From CAZGIF01 sp964526045 (GTDB taxonomy: Bacteria > Patescibacteriota > Gracilibacteria > Absconditabacterales > Absconditicoccaceae): 64,000 bases of DNA. Location: positions 1 to 64,000 of the forward strand of contig CAZGIF010000006.1 of the NCBI GenBank assembly GCA_964526045.1, read 5' to 3'. Of this stretch, positions 22,128 through 34,664 are shown in pieces. The translations under genes and the position numbers were made by a program. The notes under the pieces are model-generated. The model saw only the letters and a program-made list of their open reading frames with translations, did not search any database and was not told the DNA's origin. Numbering within the stretch: the stretch's first letter is position 1; each line of letters starts with the position of its first letter.

Positions 22128-25100
22128 CTATCGGCTATTTTCATCTCAAATAGTAAATACATTTCAAGCTGTACGCCCAAATACTTCTGGCTCGTAAAAC
22201 TCAAAAGTAGTAGATGGTTTTATATGAAACGATCAGTTATGAGTGAGTTGTAGTACATACGTAAATTCATATTTTCACGGAGAAAGGATAGATGCATATC
22301 CGAAGTATTTATCGTATCTGTATTCTGTCGTATCAAATTGTAAAGTTCACACAATACTAGATGAGAGAGAAGGAATTATTTGAGGAGAAGGATTATAATT
22401 TCCATTTTGATATGAGTTATTATAATTTACTTCATTTCGTAATTGTCTCTCAAGATCGTTCTCAAATTCTCTACTGTTATCTTGCGTGTTATCAACTTTT
22501 CATTGAGATGTAGCTAACGTTGTATTAACTAGACTACTTCAAGCTGGTATATATCCATCAAACGCAACTTGATCTCTCGTTTCATTTGTATAGATGGTAT
22601 TAACTGCTATAACGTACTCTCAAACTTCTCATTGAGTAATTGGATCTAAATAGTCAATAATTGGCAATGGATATGCAAGGTCTTGATATGAAATCTTTCA
22701 TTTTGCATACTCATTCCATTCTTGTTGTTTTTTATTTTTAATATTTTTGTATTGATCATACGGATAATATGCACTTTGTACGAAAAATCACTCATCTCTA
22801 GCATCAATGTCTTTTGTATCAATGAGATACTCAAGTGATATATCATAATACAAAGATCAATCTCATTTTTTTTGTAATGATATAGTTGAATAATCTGGTA
22901 ATCAATCAAGAGTCTGTTCATACAACTTCGTATCAAGTTTGTTTTTGTTAGTAAATGTTTCTTTATCAACTTTTGTTGAATTTGTTATGACAATTGCATC
23001 CAAAGATACATCTTCTAATTCTTTGGTAAATCAAAGATAGACACTGACTGCTTTGATGACTAGCAAGTTCTCATATGTTGATCATCGGTGTCAGTCTTCT
23101 TTTTGTTCTACTATCCATCTCAAAACATTTTGTGTAATTGCTGTGTATTGAGGATCGGTTGTCAGTCACAATGTACTCATTATTTCCAAGAAATATGCAG
23201 TATTCGTTAATCTTGATGCGTAGCTTGTTTTACCGATATATGATCATTTTGGAGTTATGACTAACTCATTGTTTAATAGAATTTTCATCAATGATACAGC
23301 TTCTAGTTTATATTCACTTTGAATTTTTGAATCTAGAGACTCAATCTGAGACAGTAGTACAAGTACTTTTGCTTGAGAAATAAGTGATGATCTTGTTGTT
23401 GCATCAAAACTTAGAGTTTGATACATTTTATATGCTTCATAATATCATGGATCGTATATCAAAATAGCTTGTAGTATAGCAAGTTTTTGGTCAAGTGTAG
23501 CTACTGCATAACATGTATCTTGTTTATCTTTTTGATAAAAACGATTAGTCAAAAACTGAATAGCACTTTTTCAAATACTTGAATCAGTATAATATCAAAT
23601 CGTCGCAATATCTCATAACCTTTGAAGTGTTTGTATTGTAAGTCGCGTATCAGAACATGTAGACTGAGTTTTTGCATTATTCCAAAACGTAAAACCACCA
23701 TTTCGTAACTGAAACGAATCTAGTGTTGCTAGTTCTTCTTGCAACACAGACTCTACTGATACGTCAACATATCAAGCTTGATCGTCTTGTCGCTTTGGTA
23801 TCATTTTTTTGGATAAATCATATTCAATTCCTGCTTGAGTATGTAATGATGAAAGATAGACATATGGCATAAATGCTGAAAACCTTTGTTCTAAACAACC
23901 ATACGGCATCTGTCAAAGATATTCAATTCCATCAAAAATATTTCACAATAAACTAGGAGCATACTTAACACGTATGCGTCACTGTTTCACTCAATCAAAA
24001 GTTGTGACAGCAGTCAGATCTATTTTTTCATCTATTGATTGGTCTTGTGTTACTCAAAATGTACTTATATGTTCCAAAAGAGAAGTCTGGACAAGTGGAA
24101 CAAATTTTTGTAAAGCATCAATAACTGTGGCATCTTGATCAAGCAACGTCATAGTAATCATTGACTGACGTTGTTGGGTTTGCTCTATACGCACTGGAAT
24201 AGAAATAGTTGTTTGTGAATTTGGCGCAATCGTAACTGTAGTAGTTCATTGATTTCAAAGTATATCCATATACGATCAAGTCACAACTAGCGTAAGTTTT
24301 TTTTGAGAACTTGTGTTGTTTACAACTATTGGAGAAAGGACTATTGTATCATCTTGTCACAAAACACTTGGTAAATTATCACGAATTAAAATATCTTGTG
24401 TACTACGGATTTCTTTGTAGGCAACTCAAATCTTATTATCAACTGGATCTGTCAATATAGTTTCAAGTTGTCGTGTCGTGAGGTTATCAGGAAGAGCTTC
24501 ACTTACCAAAATAGCCTCTCAATTTTTATCAGTAACAAAATCGGCATTTCGTCGAGCTGTATCTTTGAAGATTCATCTTTTTTTGACAGAATCTCATCCT
24601 TTCGTTTGGTCACCATCTCATCATTTGCTTCAATCTGTAGCATCTTTGACTTCAAGTTTTTCAACCAAGAACTTTAGTGATCAATAACTTACTACACCCA
24701 AATACCTTTTCATATCATAGAAAAAAGCATAAGGATTGTTTTTTGGATTTCATTTGAGAGCCAAAACTGACATATCAACAATCGCTAAACTTCAGTGAGC
24801 TCATTGCACAGGAGAACCTGACGCATCTACAACACGAACTGTCGTTGTTACTGTCTGACGTGGAGCGTACGAATCTTTATCAGTTTGTAAATCAACTGTG
24901 AGTCTTTTGTGCTCAGTATCTATTTTTACAACTGAGAGTGCTCTTTTGTATATTGGAAGAGGATTGTTTTTCTCTTTTCAAATAAGGTAGGCTTTGACAT
25001 ATATATTTGGATAATACGAATCTTCAACTTTTATAGATATTCTTGTGTCAAAATTTGTTATTTCTTGGACAAAATAATCTAATATTCCGTCATCTTTTTC

Positions 25101-28100
25101 TACAACAACAAGTGCTGATCAATTGTTTACTGGAGATTGAAGCGTAAAAGAAACTGTATCTCAAATAAATGCTCTTTGTGTATCAGCAATTAATTCAGTT
25201 ACACTATTATTTCATTCATTTCGATATGAATCTTGTATAAATGCACTATTATCACTCACAAACGAATCAGCAGTTGAAACAAAAGCAAATCCATTTGTTC
25301 ATGTATACGAAACTATAACTTTATAATCTCATCATGTAACGATTGCAAAGTTTGTATCAAATTGTCAGCTTGCGTTTGACGCAAGACTTTTTTGATCAAC
25401 AAGAGTTTCTTCAAGTGTATAATCGTTATAAAAAACTCCGTCTACTCATTGTTTTTTTACAGATTTTCGATCTGAGTATATCAAAGATACTTGTACTTTT
25501 TTGTTGGCAAGTTCTTTTGCATCTCGATCCAAAACAATTCACTCTACAGCAATTCAGTCAGAAATATTTTGTCGGTATGGAACACGTAATCACACATAAG
25601 CGTCAGTGGTATGAACGACTTGTGATACTGTTTTACTTACAAATTTTTTGGTTTCTGGATCTTGTACGTTAACAACAAATGAGTATATAAAATCTCAATC
25701 TGTCGATCAATCTTGCTCAAAGACATAATCAATAGTATGCGTTCATGTATTATCTATATCAAAAGATTGTCATTCTGGATAAATTCCAGCATCATTAAAC
25801 TCACACCATCATCGATATACACAATTGTTATACGAACTTCATTCTCAAAATTGATACTGTTGATACTCTTTGGCATCAAAAAAGTATTTCTGAGTGTAAA
25901 TAACGTAGTCTCATTGAGTATTTGTAACTTTTCAACCAAAATAATATTCTGGACTGACAGCTATTTTTGTTGCATCTCACAACATAAAGTCTGTTTTTGG
26001 AGTTGAAGTATTGAGAGCAAATTCAGGTTTTACATATTCTTCTACAAAAAAGTCTGATTGATTAGTCTGAATATATCTATCAGCAGCTTGTATTGATAAT
26101 ATAAATTGTCACAGTCAGATATCTTGCGGAATTTTGTATTCCCCGATAATATTCCCATATTGATCAACATCAAATTCTTGACTAAATAAACTTTCATTAT
26201 CGTATTGGTTCGCCTTTTGGACAGTGAATGTAACTTTTTCAATATCAGTTTTTTTATATCAATCAAAATCAAATACTCTTAAAATTCATTTGAAATGAAC
26301 AGTATCTCATGGTTTGTAGATAGGTCTGTCTGTATAAAGATATGCATAGTCTTTTTGAGACGTACTACGTCCTGCAACATATCAAAAGTCATAATTATCA
26401 AACGAATCACTTTCCATATCTAGAAATCAATAATATGTAGATTTCTCTGCGGTAACAAATCTAAACTCTACGTTATTTGGTAAAATTTCGTATGTTTCTT
26501 TTTCTGTATTTCGTCTATACGGTACATTTACAATTGTTCATTGTTGATTGTAAAATGTAAATTTGACGTTTGAGAGTCTATTTCATTCGAAATCAGTTGC
26601 AAAAAGCACATACAAGTTTTCAGCCTTTTCCATTAATACAGACATGTTGGATCTTATATACATATTTTCTACTGATGGGATTTTGTCTCATTCGTTTTTA
26701 CTTGCTCTAACGTAGACAAATCTATCAAGCATTTTTTGTTCTAAGATATCTTTTTCTACATCAAAAATATTTTGTGTAAGATTCCATCGTTTATTTTTTG
26801 TAGGTATAGATTTGTTTTTATATTGCAAACATTGAGTTTTTCATCAATTTTTGTTATATGAATTTTCATACCACGATCATTGAATTTCATCATAATATCA
26901 TGGCAAAAATTTGATAAAATTTTGCAATCACATCACACATGTTTCTACAAAAGCTGAGGTACGATTCATTGTTTGTGTGTTAACAACCAATGGTTGATCA
27001 AAAGGATAGACACTTTTATATCTATGTGTAGAATAAATGAATGTATCTTCATCTTTGATTGATTGCGTTGTCACAACTTTTGAAAAAGGAGTTTGTAGTT
27101 TTGCCCCATACGAATTTTCAAGTGAACTTGGAAATTGCATAGTATAAGTAGAATCTGGAGTTAATTGCATAACAATACGATAGACCATAGCATTTTTGCC
27201 ATCAATAGTACGAATTGGACAAGTTTCTGGATCTGAGTATACCATATACATACCACGAACAAATGCATCTATTTTTGTTTGTAGTTGTGATGTGATTTCG
27301 CTAGTATCGTATGGTAAATACGTATTTGTATATAAACATCAATAATTATAATCTTTTTGGATATAATCAGCTATAATCAATGCTGGAGATGTAAGATAGT
27401 CAAAAGTAAGATCTTGCGTCAACGTAGAATGCGATGATTTCTTGATTGTGAGTGTATACATCGTATTTGTATCTAATACCTCCTTTGGAGTCAGAAATAA
27501 CATCTTTTTATTTTCTTTGGTAACTGTTTTTCATGTTTTTGAATCAAAAACCTCTTGTATACCATACGCAAGTGTAAATGCTATTTTTTTGCCATCTTTG
27601 CTTGTGAGTGAATACAGAGCCAGATTGTCTGACAAATCAAGAAGTTCGCTTTGTATTGGAAAATAAAAATCTTTGATTGGAATATATTTTGTTTGACTTT
27701 GATCATAATATTGGTTCTCTTGGTTTGTAGAAGCATTATAGTACAAATATTGGCTATCAACAATCTCTCACGTAGCTGAAATTGTGTTTTTTATAAGATA
27801 TGGAATATAAGCATAGGGTTGTGAATGAACTGTAGTTCCGAAAGTAGCAAGAGGAATATTTCCATATTTGGGAAGGATGGGATCAGCAGACTGCAGAGAA
27901 AAAGATGTATCAAATCAAAATACTCATTGAGAGTTTGTCAAAATGAACTCTGTTTGTTTATCATTTGCTGTTATATCAAACTTTACTAGTTGTTGCGATG
28001 CATCATACATACGAATACTTTTTTTGATACTATCTGTATCAACAGGAAAGTTCGTTTGTAAAACAATTCAACTAAAAGGATTGAATGTATCTTGGGCAAA

Positions 28101-28820
28101 AATTTGAAGTGGAGTTGTTTTTATAGTAGTTGTATACTCATCTTGCAATGGGTACAAAAACCCTTCATCATTATTAACAGTTACATCATACGTTGTTGCT
28201 CAAGCAAAGTATGTCTCGGGCGTAAATTCTACTATAGATGTACTCGTTCGAGAACACGTTCATTTGAGAGCCGGTTTGATATCAACTGGACATGGGAGAG
28301 AATCTTGTTGATCTTTGTTTGTCAATGCAACCATTGGGATGGAAAACATAATCACAATATTTTGATGAAGTGCATCCAAAGATCATTCTGGACTCACAAA
28401 GACAACTTTTGCAGCAGAAACAGCTGTTATATCATATTCATATACTTTATCTAACCTTTTACCTTTTGTATTTTTGATAGTATCTTGCAATGTGACAGTA
28501 TATACTTCATCAATTTGCAAAGACTCTTCAAACTTATATCTCAATGTATTGCCATGTACAACTTCCAATGTTCCATCTACATGAGGAGAAAAAGAAATAT
28601 CTGACGATGTGATCGTTGCAGAATCAATATCTTGTGAAAATGAAAATTCCAAGTAAGGAGAATTGAATGGAAGTTTTTTTTGTTGCTCGTCTATTGACAA
28701 AAATTGCAACACAAATCCATTGGAATAAACATCAATAAAAAAATATGCTCCTATTCACAAAAGAACAACAGCACATACAGAAAAGATAATAAACATACGA
28801 CGACGCATAGTTTTTTTCAT
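22128..28820 (-). CDS. Bacterial alpha-2-macroglobulin (protease trap), 2230 aa
   Basis: A very large envelope protein. The N-terminus MKKTMRRRMFIIFSVCAVVL has a basic end and one membrane helix, so it is probably anchored in the cytoplasmic membrane. Long repeats of MG-type beta domains follow (TPLQIFAQDTFNPFSG, YLYTDRPIYKPGDTVHFKGI, TDKDSYAPRQTVTTTVRV). The thioester motif is PYGCLEQRFSAFMPY, with Cys ~1642 and Gln ~1645 as in bacterial A2Ms (CLEQ), followed by a TED-like helical domain (LRNGGFTFW, SYIGKTSYASRLTNTAYFL). In this family, cleavage of a bait region activates the thioester, which then binds the attacking protease. The bait region cannot be placed by eye. It lies upstream of no other gene on this strand and ends 60 bp from the rplA terminator. 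Confidence 0.93.
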
Positions 28821-28849
28821 AAGGGAGGTAATAATAAGAAACTAAAAAA

Positions 28850-29611
28850 CTACTCTGTTAATATATCTTGTCTCAATGTCGTGAACGTTGTTGTCGTTAC
28901 TCATCAATACGAAATATCTTCTACTTCAATATACGATTCATCCAAATCTACTACTCTATCAACATCCTTTTGCAAACGAGAAAACTTATAGGTATACACT
29001 GGACTAGATTTTTTGGGAAATCAAGACGTAGCGGTATTCATTGTATCAGTAATTTCTTGCTGAACAAAGTTGGAAGTTGCTGTGTTTTGTATATCTTGTC
29101 TGGCGTTAGTTTGTCAAACAGTATCTATTGATTCATTTTCTTGTCACAACAAAATAGTGTTTCATTTGTCAAATAATGTTTGTGCAGGTTGTGAAAGTAT
29201 TGATACATCTTGATTGGCAATTGCTCATACGTTTTGTATATTTTGACTTTTGTTGATAGCGTCTCATTTTGTATGAGCAAATGCTAACGACTCACCAACA
29301 ATAAATTGTCATCATTGAACAAAAGTTTTTGCCAAAAGTTGTTTTTGTGACTCCAAAGAGGCTGAAGAGTGTATATCCTGACTTGGTGCTGTTGCTTTTT
29401 GAACAAACACTCATATTCATATGACTACTACACAAACAATACACAACGCTACTGGCCAATATAACGATTTTGTGTGTCAGAAAGATTTTTTTGTTGATTG
29501 AGAAAAAGACTGTATAGTCTTTTGTACATCTGCGTGTTTGTGAAGTTTTGCCAAATATCCGTGAAGATGATTTAGAGGTATATATTCTTGAGTTTGAATA
29601 TCAGAAACCAT
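28850..29611 (-). CDS. Single-TM protein next to alpha-2-macroglobulin
   Basis: 253 residues. A cytoplasmic ~50-residue segment (LNHLHGYLAKLHKHADVQKT) leads to one transmembrane helix near residues 54-70 (SLYWPVALCIVCVVVIGIGV) and a Gln/Asn/Ser-rich outer domain (FVQGGQFIVGESLAFAHTKG). No family is recognised. It lies 29 bp upstream of the alpha-2-macroglobulin start and 120 bp downstream of the SLH-like gene, all on the minus strand, so the three may be one unit for outer-surface display. Most glycines are TGA. Confidence 0.75.
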
Positions 29612-29731
29612 AGCGGAAACTCTAAATATAAAGATATATATATCTTATAAAATAATCAAGAAATTACAATACGGATTTAGATTTCTTCACTCTAATCTTT
29701 AGATGGTTTATCTAAATTTTTTGCAAACTTT

Positions 29732-31804
29732 TTAGAATCTAGATGTAGGTTCTTCTGATGAAATTATATGCTCATAATAGTAGCTTTCACGAATCTGTTG
29801 TAATATTTTGAGCAGAGGTTGTTTATGAAGTTTTACTTTTTGAAAAGTATCAGCATCAGTTTCAGCAAATGCTTGCAATGTTTGTGTCAAATACTCGTAT
29901 TGTTCGTGAGGAAGCATAGTAATAAGTTTTTTTTGCATTCTTTCTAAGAGATAGTAATTGTCATACTTTTTTGATAGAAAATATGTATCTCATTCCAAAG
30001 AAAAATACTTTGCAATCAAATAAACGAATCATGCTCTTGTCGTAACATTAACTTGTCAAACAACGCGGACATTTTCGATTCACAAATACATTCATACTTT
30101 GTTGATGAGCATAATTGCTTGTTCTTTTGTAAGAGGGTTTTCTGAAACAGAAACAACATCTTGCAAATCAAGAGAGTCTGCATATGGAATATATACATCA
30201 TACCAATTTGGTGTGTCGAGAGGCTCTTCAATCGTAGCTTGTCATTGAAAAACAGCAACTGTATTTACTAATATCTTCATAGCTTCTGCAACACTTATCA
30301 CATCATTTGGACGAAAGACAAGTTGTCAAATCTCACTTGTATTTCATTGGATAATACAGTAACTACGAACATCATTGATTGCTTCAAGGTGAATATTTGC
30401 AGCAACATCATCAAACAAATATTCAGGAGCGAAGTAGCTATTTGGTACAGGGCAATAGGTTCTAGTGTAGTTATAATCATACAATGTATTTATTAATTTC
30501 GCAGAAATTGTTTTTGATTGAGCAAGAGGGCGACAGTCATTATCATACGCTGTTGCTGAATAATCAATTCATTTTGCATTTGCGCCCAACAAAGATGAGG
30601 TTTCTGCATAACAAACATCAGGTTCTTTTTGAATCGTGAAGATATCTTCTGATTCAGGAGTTATTTTTTGAACTTCTTCACGTACTCTTTTCATAGAGAT
30701 ATCAAACGTATAAGATCTACGAGGAGCAAAAAGATATTGTTTATCAGAGGTATGAAAGATTTTTGTTTTGTTATACAGAGTTTGAACAATGTTGTATTCA
30801 TCTCATACTATATCAAAGCTATACCTTCACGACGAAAGATTTTTGAATGTATAACATCATGATGGCGATGTAGTTTGTTGGACAATTTGTGTATCAGATC
30901 ACAAACGTATTTCTTGTTGTATTGGTGAGTCGGTTTGTCGATCTTGTAAACAGACTGTAACATTTGAAGCATTTTGCGATGGTGGAACGTATGTGGTTTT
31001 GTAGGTAAATTTTTTTGTAGTATCATCAAAAGACACTCATGCAACTACTCAATCACGTATAGGAAATACAGTCCCATCTTGATTCGTAAAAGATTGTAAT
31101 GTTCGGTCAGGTTTTTCTTTTAGAGAAAATATATATCACTCATCATGAGGAACGTTTTCAAATTGAGTACATCATTCTTGATTTATAGTTTGTTTGTAGT
31201 TTAGTTCAGTTGTTGAAGTATTGTTTTTTGTAAGTGCAACTTCCCACAATCAAGGATATTCGTCAAATTGTTGAGATTCTAGTTCTATACACACTTCTAC
31301 ACTTGCAACAGTACACAATGGATCGGAAATAACATGCACTTTGTAGTTTCTATTCCCTTTGGTGTCTTGTGTCCAGAACTCATGAACAAGCTCTAAACCC
31401 AAAAACAATTTTTGAGAACCATCTCGTTCTTCTCGAGTCAATCATTTATCAAAACTAATTGCAGCAACTCAAGACTCATCCGTCGCCGTGAGTGTGTATG
31501 TTACTGATCATTGAAGTTGAGAGAGAGATTTGCAATACTCTCACTCTGTAGTTATGGTAAGTTCTGGTCATTGTGTATCTTCACCTTCTGTTAGTCAAGC
31601 AATTTCCAAATCAGCAATTTCTGTGACATATGATGTAGCTTGTTTGATTGCAAACACGTTAATTCAATTGTGCGTTCTAGGAAACAACAAAAAATGACTT
31701 AAGAAAAATATAACAAAGACAGACAAGGCAAATCTCATTATTTTTTTTTGTTTGTATTTACGTTTTTGTTTGATATGTCTTTTGTGTTTTTTTGGTTCGT
31801 CCAT
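29732..31804 (-). CDS. Membrane-anchored surface protein with SLH-like domain
   Basis: 690 residues from the upstream ATG. The start gives a strongly basic tail (MDEPKKHKRHIKQKRKYK) before one hydrophobic helix (RFALSVFVIFFLSHFLLF); a later ATG at 31738 would drop the tail. Several Cys- and Thr-rich beta domains follow with repeated sequence style (ELTITTEGEYCKSLSQLQGS, VCIELESQQFDEYPG). Residues ~498-560 (RPNDVISVAEAMKILVN, then WYDVYIPYADSLDLQD, then LTKEQAIMLINKV) match an S-layer homology domain, which binds cell-wall polymers in other bacteria. A second, weaker copy may follow. Likely partner of the alpha-2-macroglobulin locus downstream. Confidence 0.75.
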
Positions 31805-31959
31805 GTACAAATTTCAAACAATAATAAACAGTCAATAGTTATAGTACAAATTAGGTAGAAAACTTCTCTACTAATTCTTATATTGTAGCAAACTAAAAGT
31901 TAGCTCGTTATGTAATATTGATCTTTGAAAGCAAACTTTATCACTTTACCACAATCAAT
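31805..31959. promoter_or_regulatory. Divergent promoter region between SLH-like gene and galE
   Basis: 155 bp of AT-rich DNA between two divergent starts. It must drive the alpha-2-macroglobulin operon to the left and the polysaccharide genes to the right. No operator repeat is evident and promoter boxes cannot be assigned securely. Confidence 0.35.
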
Positions 31960-32991
31960 ATGACTCAGAAATATGTACTTGTGACAGGATGACTTTGATT
32001 TATAGGATCACATACTGTCGTTGCTTTGGAACAATTATGAATCAAAACAATCATCTTAGATAATCTATCGAACAGTGCTTATTCGAATGAACAAAAAATA
32101 CTGGATAACATACAACACATTTTGTGATACACACCTGTGTGCATTAGATGAGACATAAGAGACAAAGAGTGTCTAAATACACTATTTACAAAATACACAT
32201 GTGATGCTGTTATTCATTTTGCAGCACAAAAATCTGTATCACAAAGTTGCTCACATGTATGACAATATTTGGACAATAATATCAACGGTAGCATAACATT
32301 GTGCAATACTATGCTCGAACACGGTGTCAGACAATGTATTTTTTCATCTTCTTGTACAGTGTATTGAGCTCCTCAATATATTCCTGTTGACGAAAAACAT
32401 CCCTTATGAACTACAACAAATCCATACGGCACAAGCAAACAAGTCATGGAACAGTTATTGCAAGATTACAGTACATTTGGAAAGATGCATGTCATTGCAC
32501 TCAGATATTTTAATCCTTTGGGTGCACATCCAAGTGGGTTTTTGGGAGAAGAACCAGCATGAACTCCAGAAAACATTTTCCCTTATATACTCAACGTTTT
32601 GAGATGAAAAAGTGAATATTTACGTGTCTTTTGAGACGACTACCCCACTAGAGACTGAACGTGAGTTAGAGACTACATAAATGTATGTGATTTGGCACAA
32701 GCGCACGTACACGCCTACCAAAAACTACAAAAAAATTGAGACTGACACGGATTTGATGCGATCAATATTGGTGTATGAACGTGAGTGAGTGTTTTGGAAT
32801 TGATACATGCAGTAGAAAAAGTCTCTTGAAAAAAAGTTCCTTATAAAGTAGAAACTAGAAGACCGTGAGATATTGCAGAAGTCTATGCAGATGCAACATA
32901 CGCTCTAGAAACATTAAAACGAAAAGCAACAACTTCGCTTGAAGATAGCATTCGTCAAGCGTTAGAGTTTTATGGATTGGAGATAGTGTAA
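31960..32991 (+). CDS. galE: UDP-glucose 4-epimerase
   Basis: 343 residues. The NAD-binding motif VLVTGGLGFIGSHTV opens the protein (three of these glycines are TGA or GGA), followed by FAAQKSVSQS, the catalytic SSSCTVYG...NPYGTSK (Ser and Tyr-x3-Lys) and the substrate-specific ALRYFNPLGAHPSG and GDDYPTRDGTGVRDYIN motifs. It interconverts UDP-glucose and UDP-galactose for surface sugars. It is the first gene of the polysaccharide locus on this strand and is closed by a strong terminator. Confidence 0.95.
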
Positions 32992-33023
32992 TAAGTGAGA
33001 TTTTATATACATGATGCAGTAGT

Positions 33024-33100
33024 GTCCGAGAAAAAAATCACTTCAAAAGAAAAACACTAGCTCGTGGCTAGTGTTTTTTGCTATTCGATTTTACTCGGAC
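33024..33100. repeat. Nested palindromic element with TGTCCGAG/CTCGGACA ends
   Basis: A 77-bp unit. The outer arms TGTCCGAG (33024-33031) and CTCGGACA (33093-33100) are perfect inverted repeats that extend imperfectly into A/T-rich arms. Inside sits the galE terminator hairpin. It lies directly upstream of the truncated transposase and could be an IS end or a MITE-like unit; no flanking target duplication was visible. A short internal copy of CTCGGACAGCATG also occurs inside the transposase gene. Confidence 0.45.
33050..33079 (+). terminator. Intrinsic terminator after galE
   Basis: Stem AAAAACACTAGC with GCTAGTGTTTTT around a short loop, followed by T residues. Located 59 bp after the galE stop, inside the nested palindrome. 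Confidence 0.85.
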
Positions 33101-33157
33101 AGCTTGTTCCTTATAAAAGTTTTTGCAACAAAACATTTATTTACATAGGAACTGATT

Positions 33158-33859
33158 ATGTATACTCACACACCAACATTATGCAATCATTTACTCAATA
33201 TTGTTGATAAACAAACATTTTCTACAATTCTCGGACAGCATGATACAGATAAACGAAAAAAGAAGTTTTCCACACGAGAAACCTTCATTTGACTACTTGT
33301 TTGACAGGCAACAAATAGCGCTTCTATTAGAGATTTACAGAATACTTTCGACGTACATAAAAACAAAATGTATCACTTAGGTATTACATCGTTTGCTCGC
33401 TCCACATTTTCTGATTGGATCAATAAAATTCCTCCAGTTGTTTTTCAACAAGTGTTTTTTTACCTACTTTGAAAAGCACAATCAATACTACCTGCCAACA
33501 AACGTAATAAAGAGACTCAAAAGATTTTTGCCATAGATTCAACCTTAGTTTCACTTACTTTGTCTGTCTTTGACTGGGCTTTGTATAGAAAAAAGAAATG
33601 AGGTATTAAGCTACATACAAGACTTGATATAACGAATGCACTACCTGATCTCATATATGTGTCAAATGCAAAATTGCATGACTCAAAGATGGGAGAAAAA
33701 CTACTATCTTGACTAAAAAAATCTGATATTCTTCTTTTTGATAGATGATACTTGGATTACAAGTTTCTTTATATATCTCACAAAAAACACGTAACATTTG
33801 TCACAAGAACGAAGAAAAGCACTCAGTACCAACCAATCTTAAAAAAAATCAATGTACTA
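33158..33859 (+). CDS. IS4-family DDE transposase, C-terminally truncated
   Basis: 233 residues against ~370-400 for full IS4-family enzymes. The first catalytic Asp region is FAIDSTLVSLTLSVFDWALY, and the second is ILLFDRGYLDYKF (DRGY, with Gly = TGA). The third catalytic residue, Glu in the Y-(2)-R-(3)-E-(6)-K signature, is beyond the truncation, so it is probably inactive. The N-terminus has a helix-turn-helix-like region (ATNSASIRDLQNTFDVHKNK). The end falls in a run of seven A (33841-33847), where an indel could have caused the early stop, but no transposase-like sequence was seen further on. Confidence 0.8.
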
Positions 33860-33936
33860 AAATAAGACATTTATATAAAGAAAGACATCTCACAATCAGT
33901 CACATTCTAAAATAGATACTAAGTAAAACTATAGAA

Positions 33937-33969
33937 AATATTCAAGCATTCTGCTTGGGTATTTTTTTT
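33937..33969 (+). terminator. Hairpin with T run before rmlC
   Basis: Stem CAAGCA/TGCTTG (33943-33948 with 33952-33957) and a following T8 run. It lies after the transposase remnant and 100 bp before rmlC, insulating the rml genes from it. Confidence 0.75.
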
Positions 33970-34070
33970 CACTAATAAAAAATTAAAAAGCTAGAAAAGC
34001 TAGAAAGTGAGTTTTTTTTTTGTATATTGAAGTTAGCGATAGAGAAGATTTATATATAAAAATAAGAAGT

Positions 34071-34637
34071 ATGACCTTCACCTTTAATAAAACAAAGATA
34101 GAGTGATGTATACATATTTCTCCTACTATTCATGGCGATAAGAGATGATTTTTTCTCGAAAGCTATCATGCTGACAAATTTGCAGAATGATGAATCACTA
34201 CCACGTTTATCCAAGACAATCATAGCAAATCCAAAGCATGAGTCCTCAGATGATGCCACTTTCAAACACAACACACTCAAGCAAAACTCGTCAGAGTAAC
34301 GCATGGATCAGTTCTCGATATCGTTCTGGACGCAAGAGTATGATCACCGAGCTTTGGACAGCATATTATCATCCCACTTGATGCACACAACCACCACCAA
34401 CTTTTTGTCCCTAAATGATGTGCACACGGATTTTTGACACTCGAAGACGATACTGAGTTTTTGTATAAATGCGATGATATCTATGCACCAGAGCACGACG
34501 CAGGAATTTATTATGATAGTTTTGGTATTGACCGAGATGGAATAAAAAAAAAATATTGACTGACTCAATTCGTGATGTCGCCCAAAGATCACGAACTTTC
34601 CACACGAAATGAATATATTAAAAACCCAGTATTTTAA
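34071..34637 (+). CDS. rmlC: dTDP-4-dehydrorhamnose 3,5-epimerase
   Basis: 188 residues, the usual length. The cupin core is clear: GDKRGFFLESYHADKF, FIQDNHSKSKAGVLRGCHFQ (with the conserved His and Arg), LVRVTHGSVLDIVLDAR, VPKGCAHGFLTLED and YKCDDIYAPEHDAGI. It epimerises C3 and C5 of the dTDP-4-keto-sugar on the way to dTDP-L-rhamnose. It stands 27 bp upstream of rmlD. The only rmlA in the window is degraded and rmlB was not found here. Confidence 0.95.
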
Positions 34638-34664
34638 TTTTTATTCTTTTTTATCTTGTATTGT

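Larger units (their letters stand above)
33024..33968 (+). mobile_element. Truncated IS4-type insertion sequence remnant
   Basis: Contains a left-end-like palindrome, a transposase gene that stops early, and no recognisable right inverted repeat. The 3' side ends in short A/T-rich sequence and a terminator before rmlC. The element uses TGA for Gly in its catalytic motif, so it has lived in code-25 genomes rather than arriving recently from a standard-code host. Boundaries are approximate. Confidence 0.5.
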
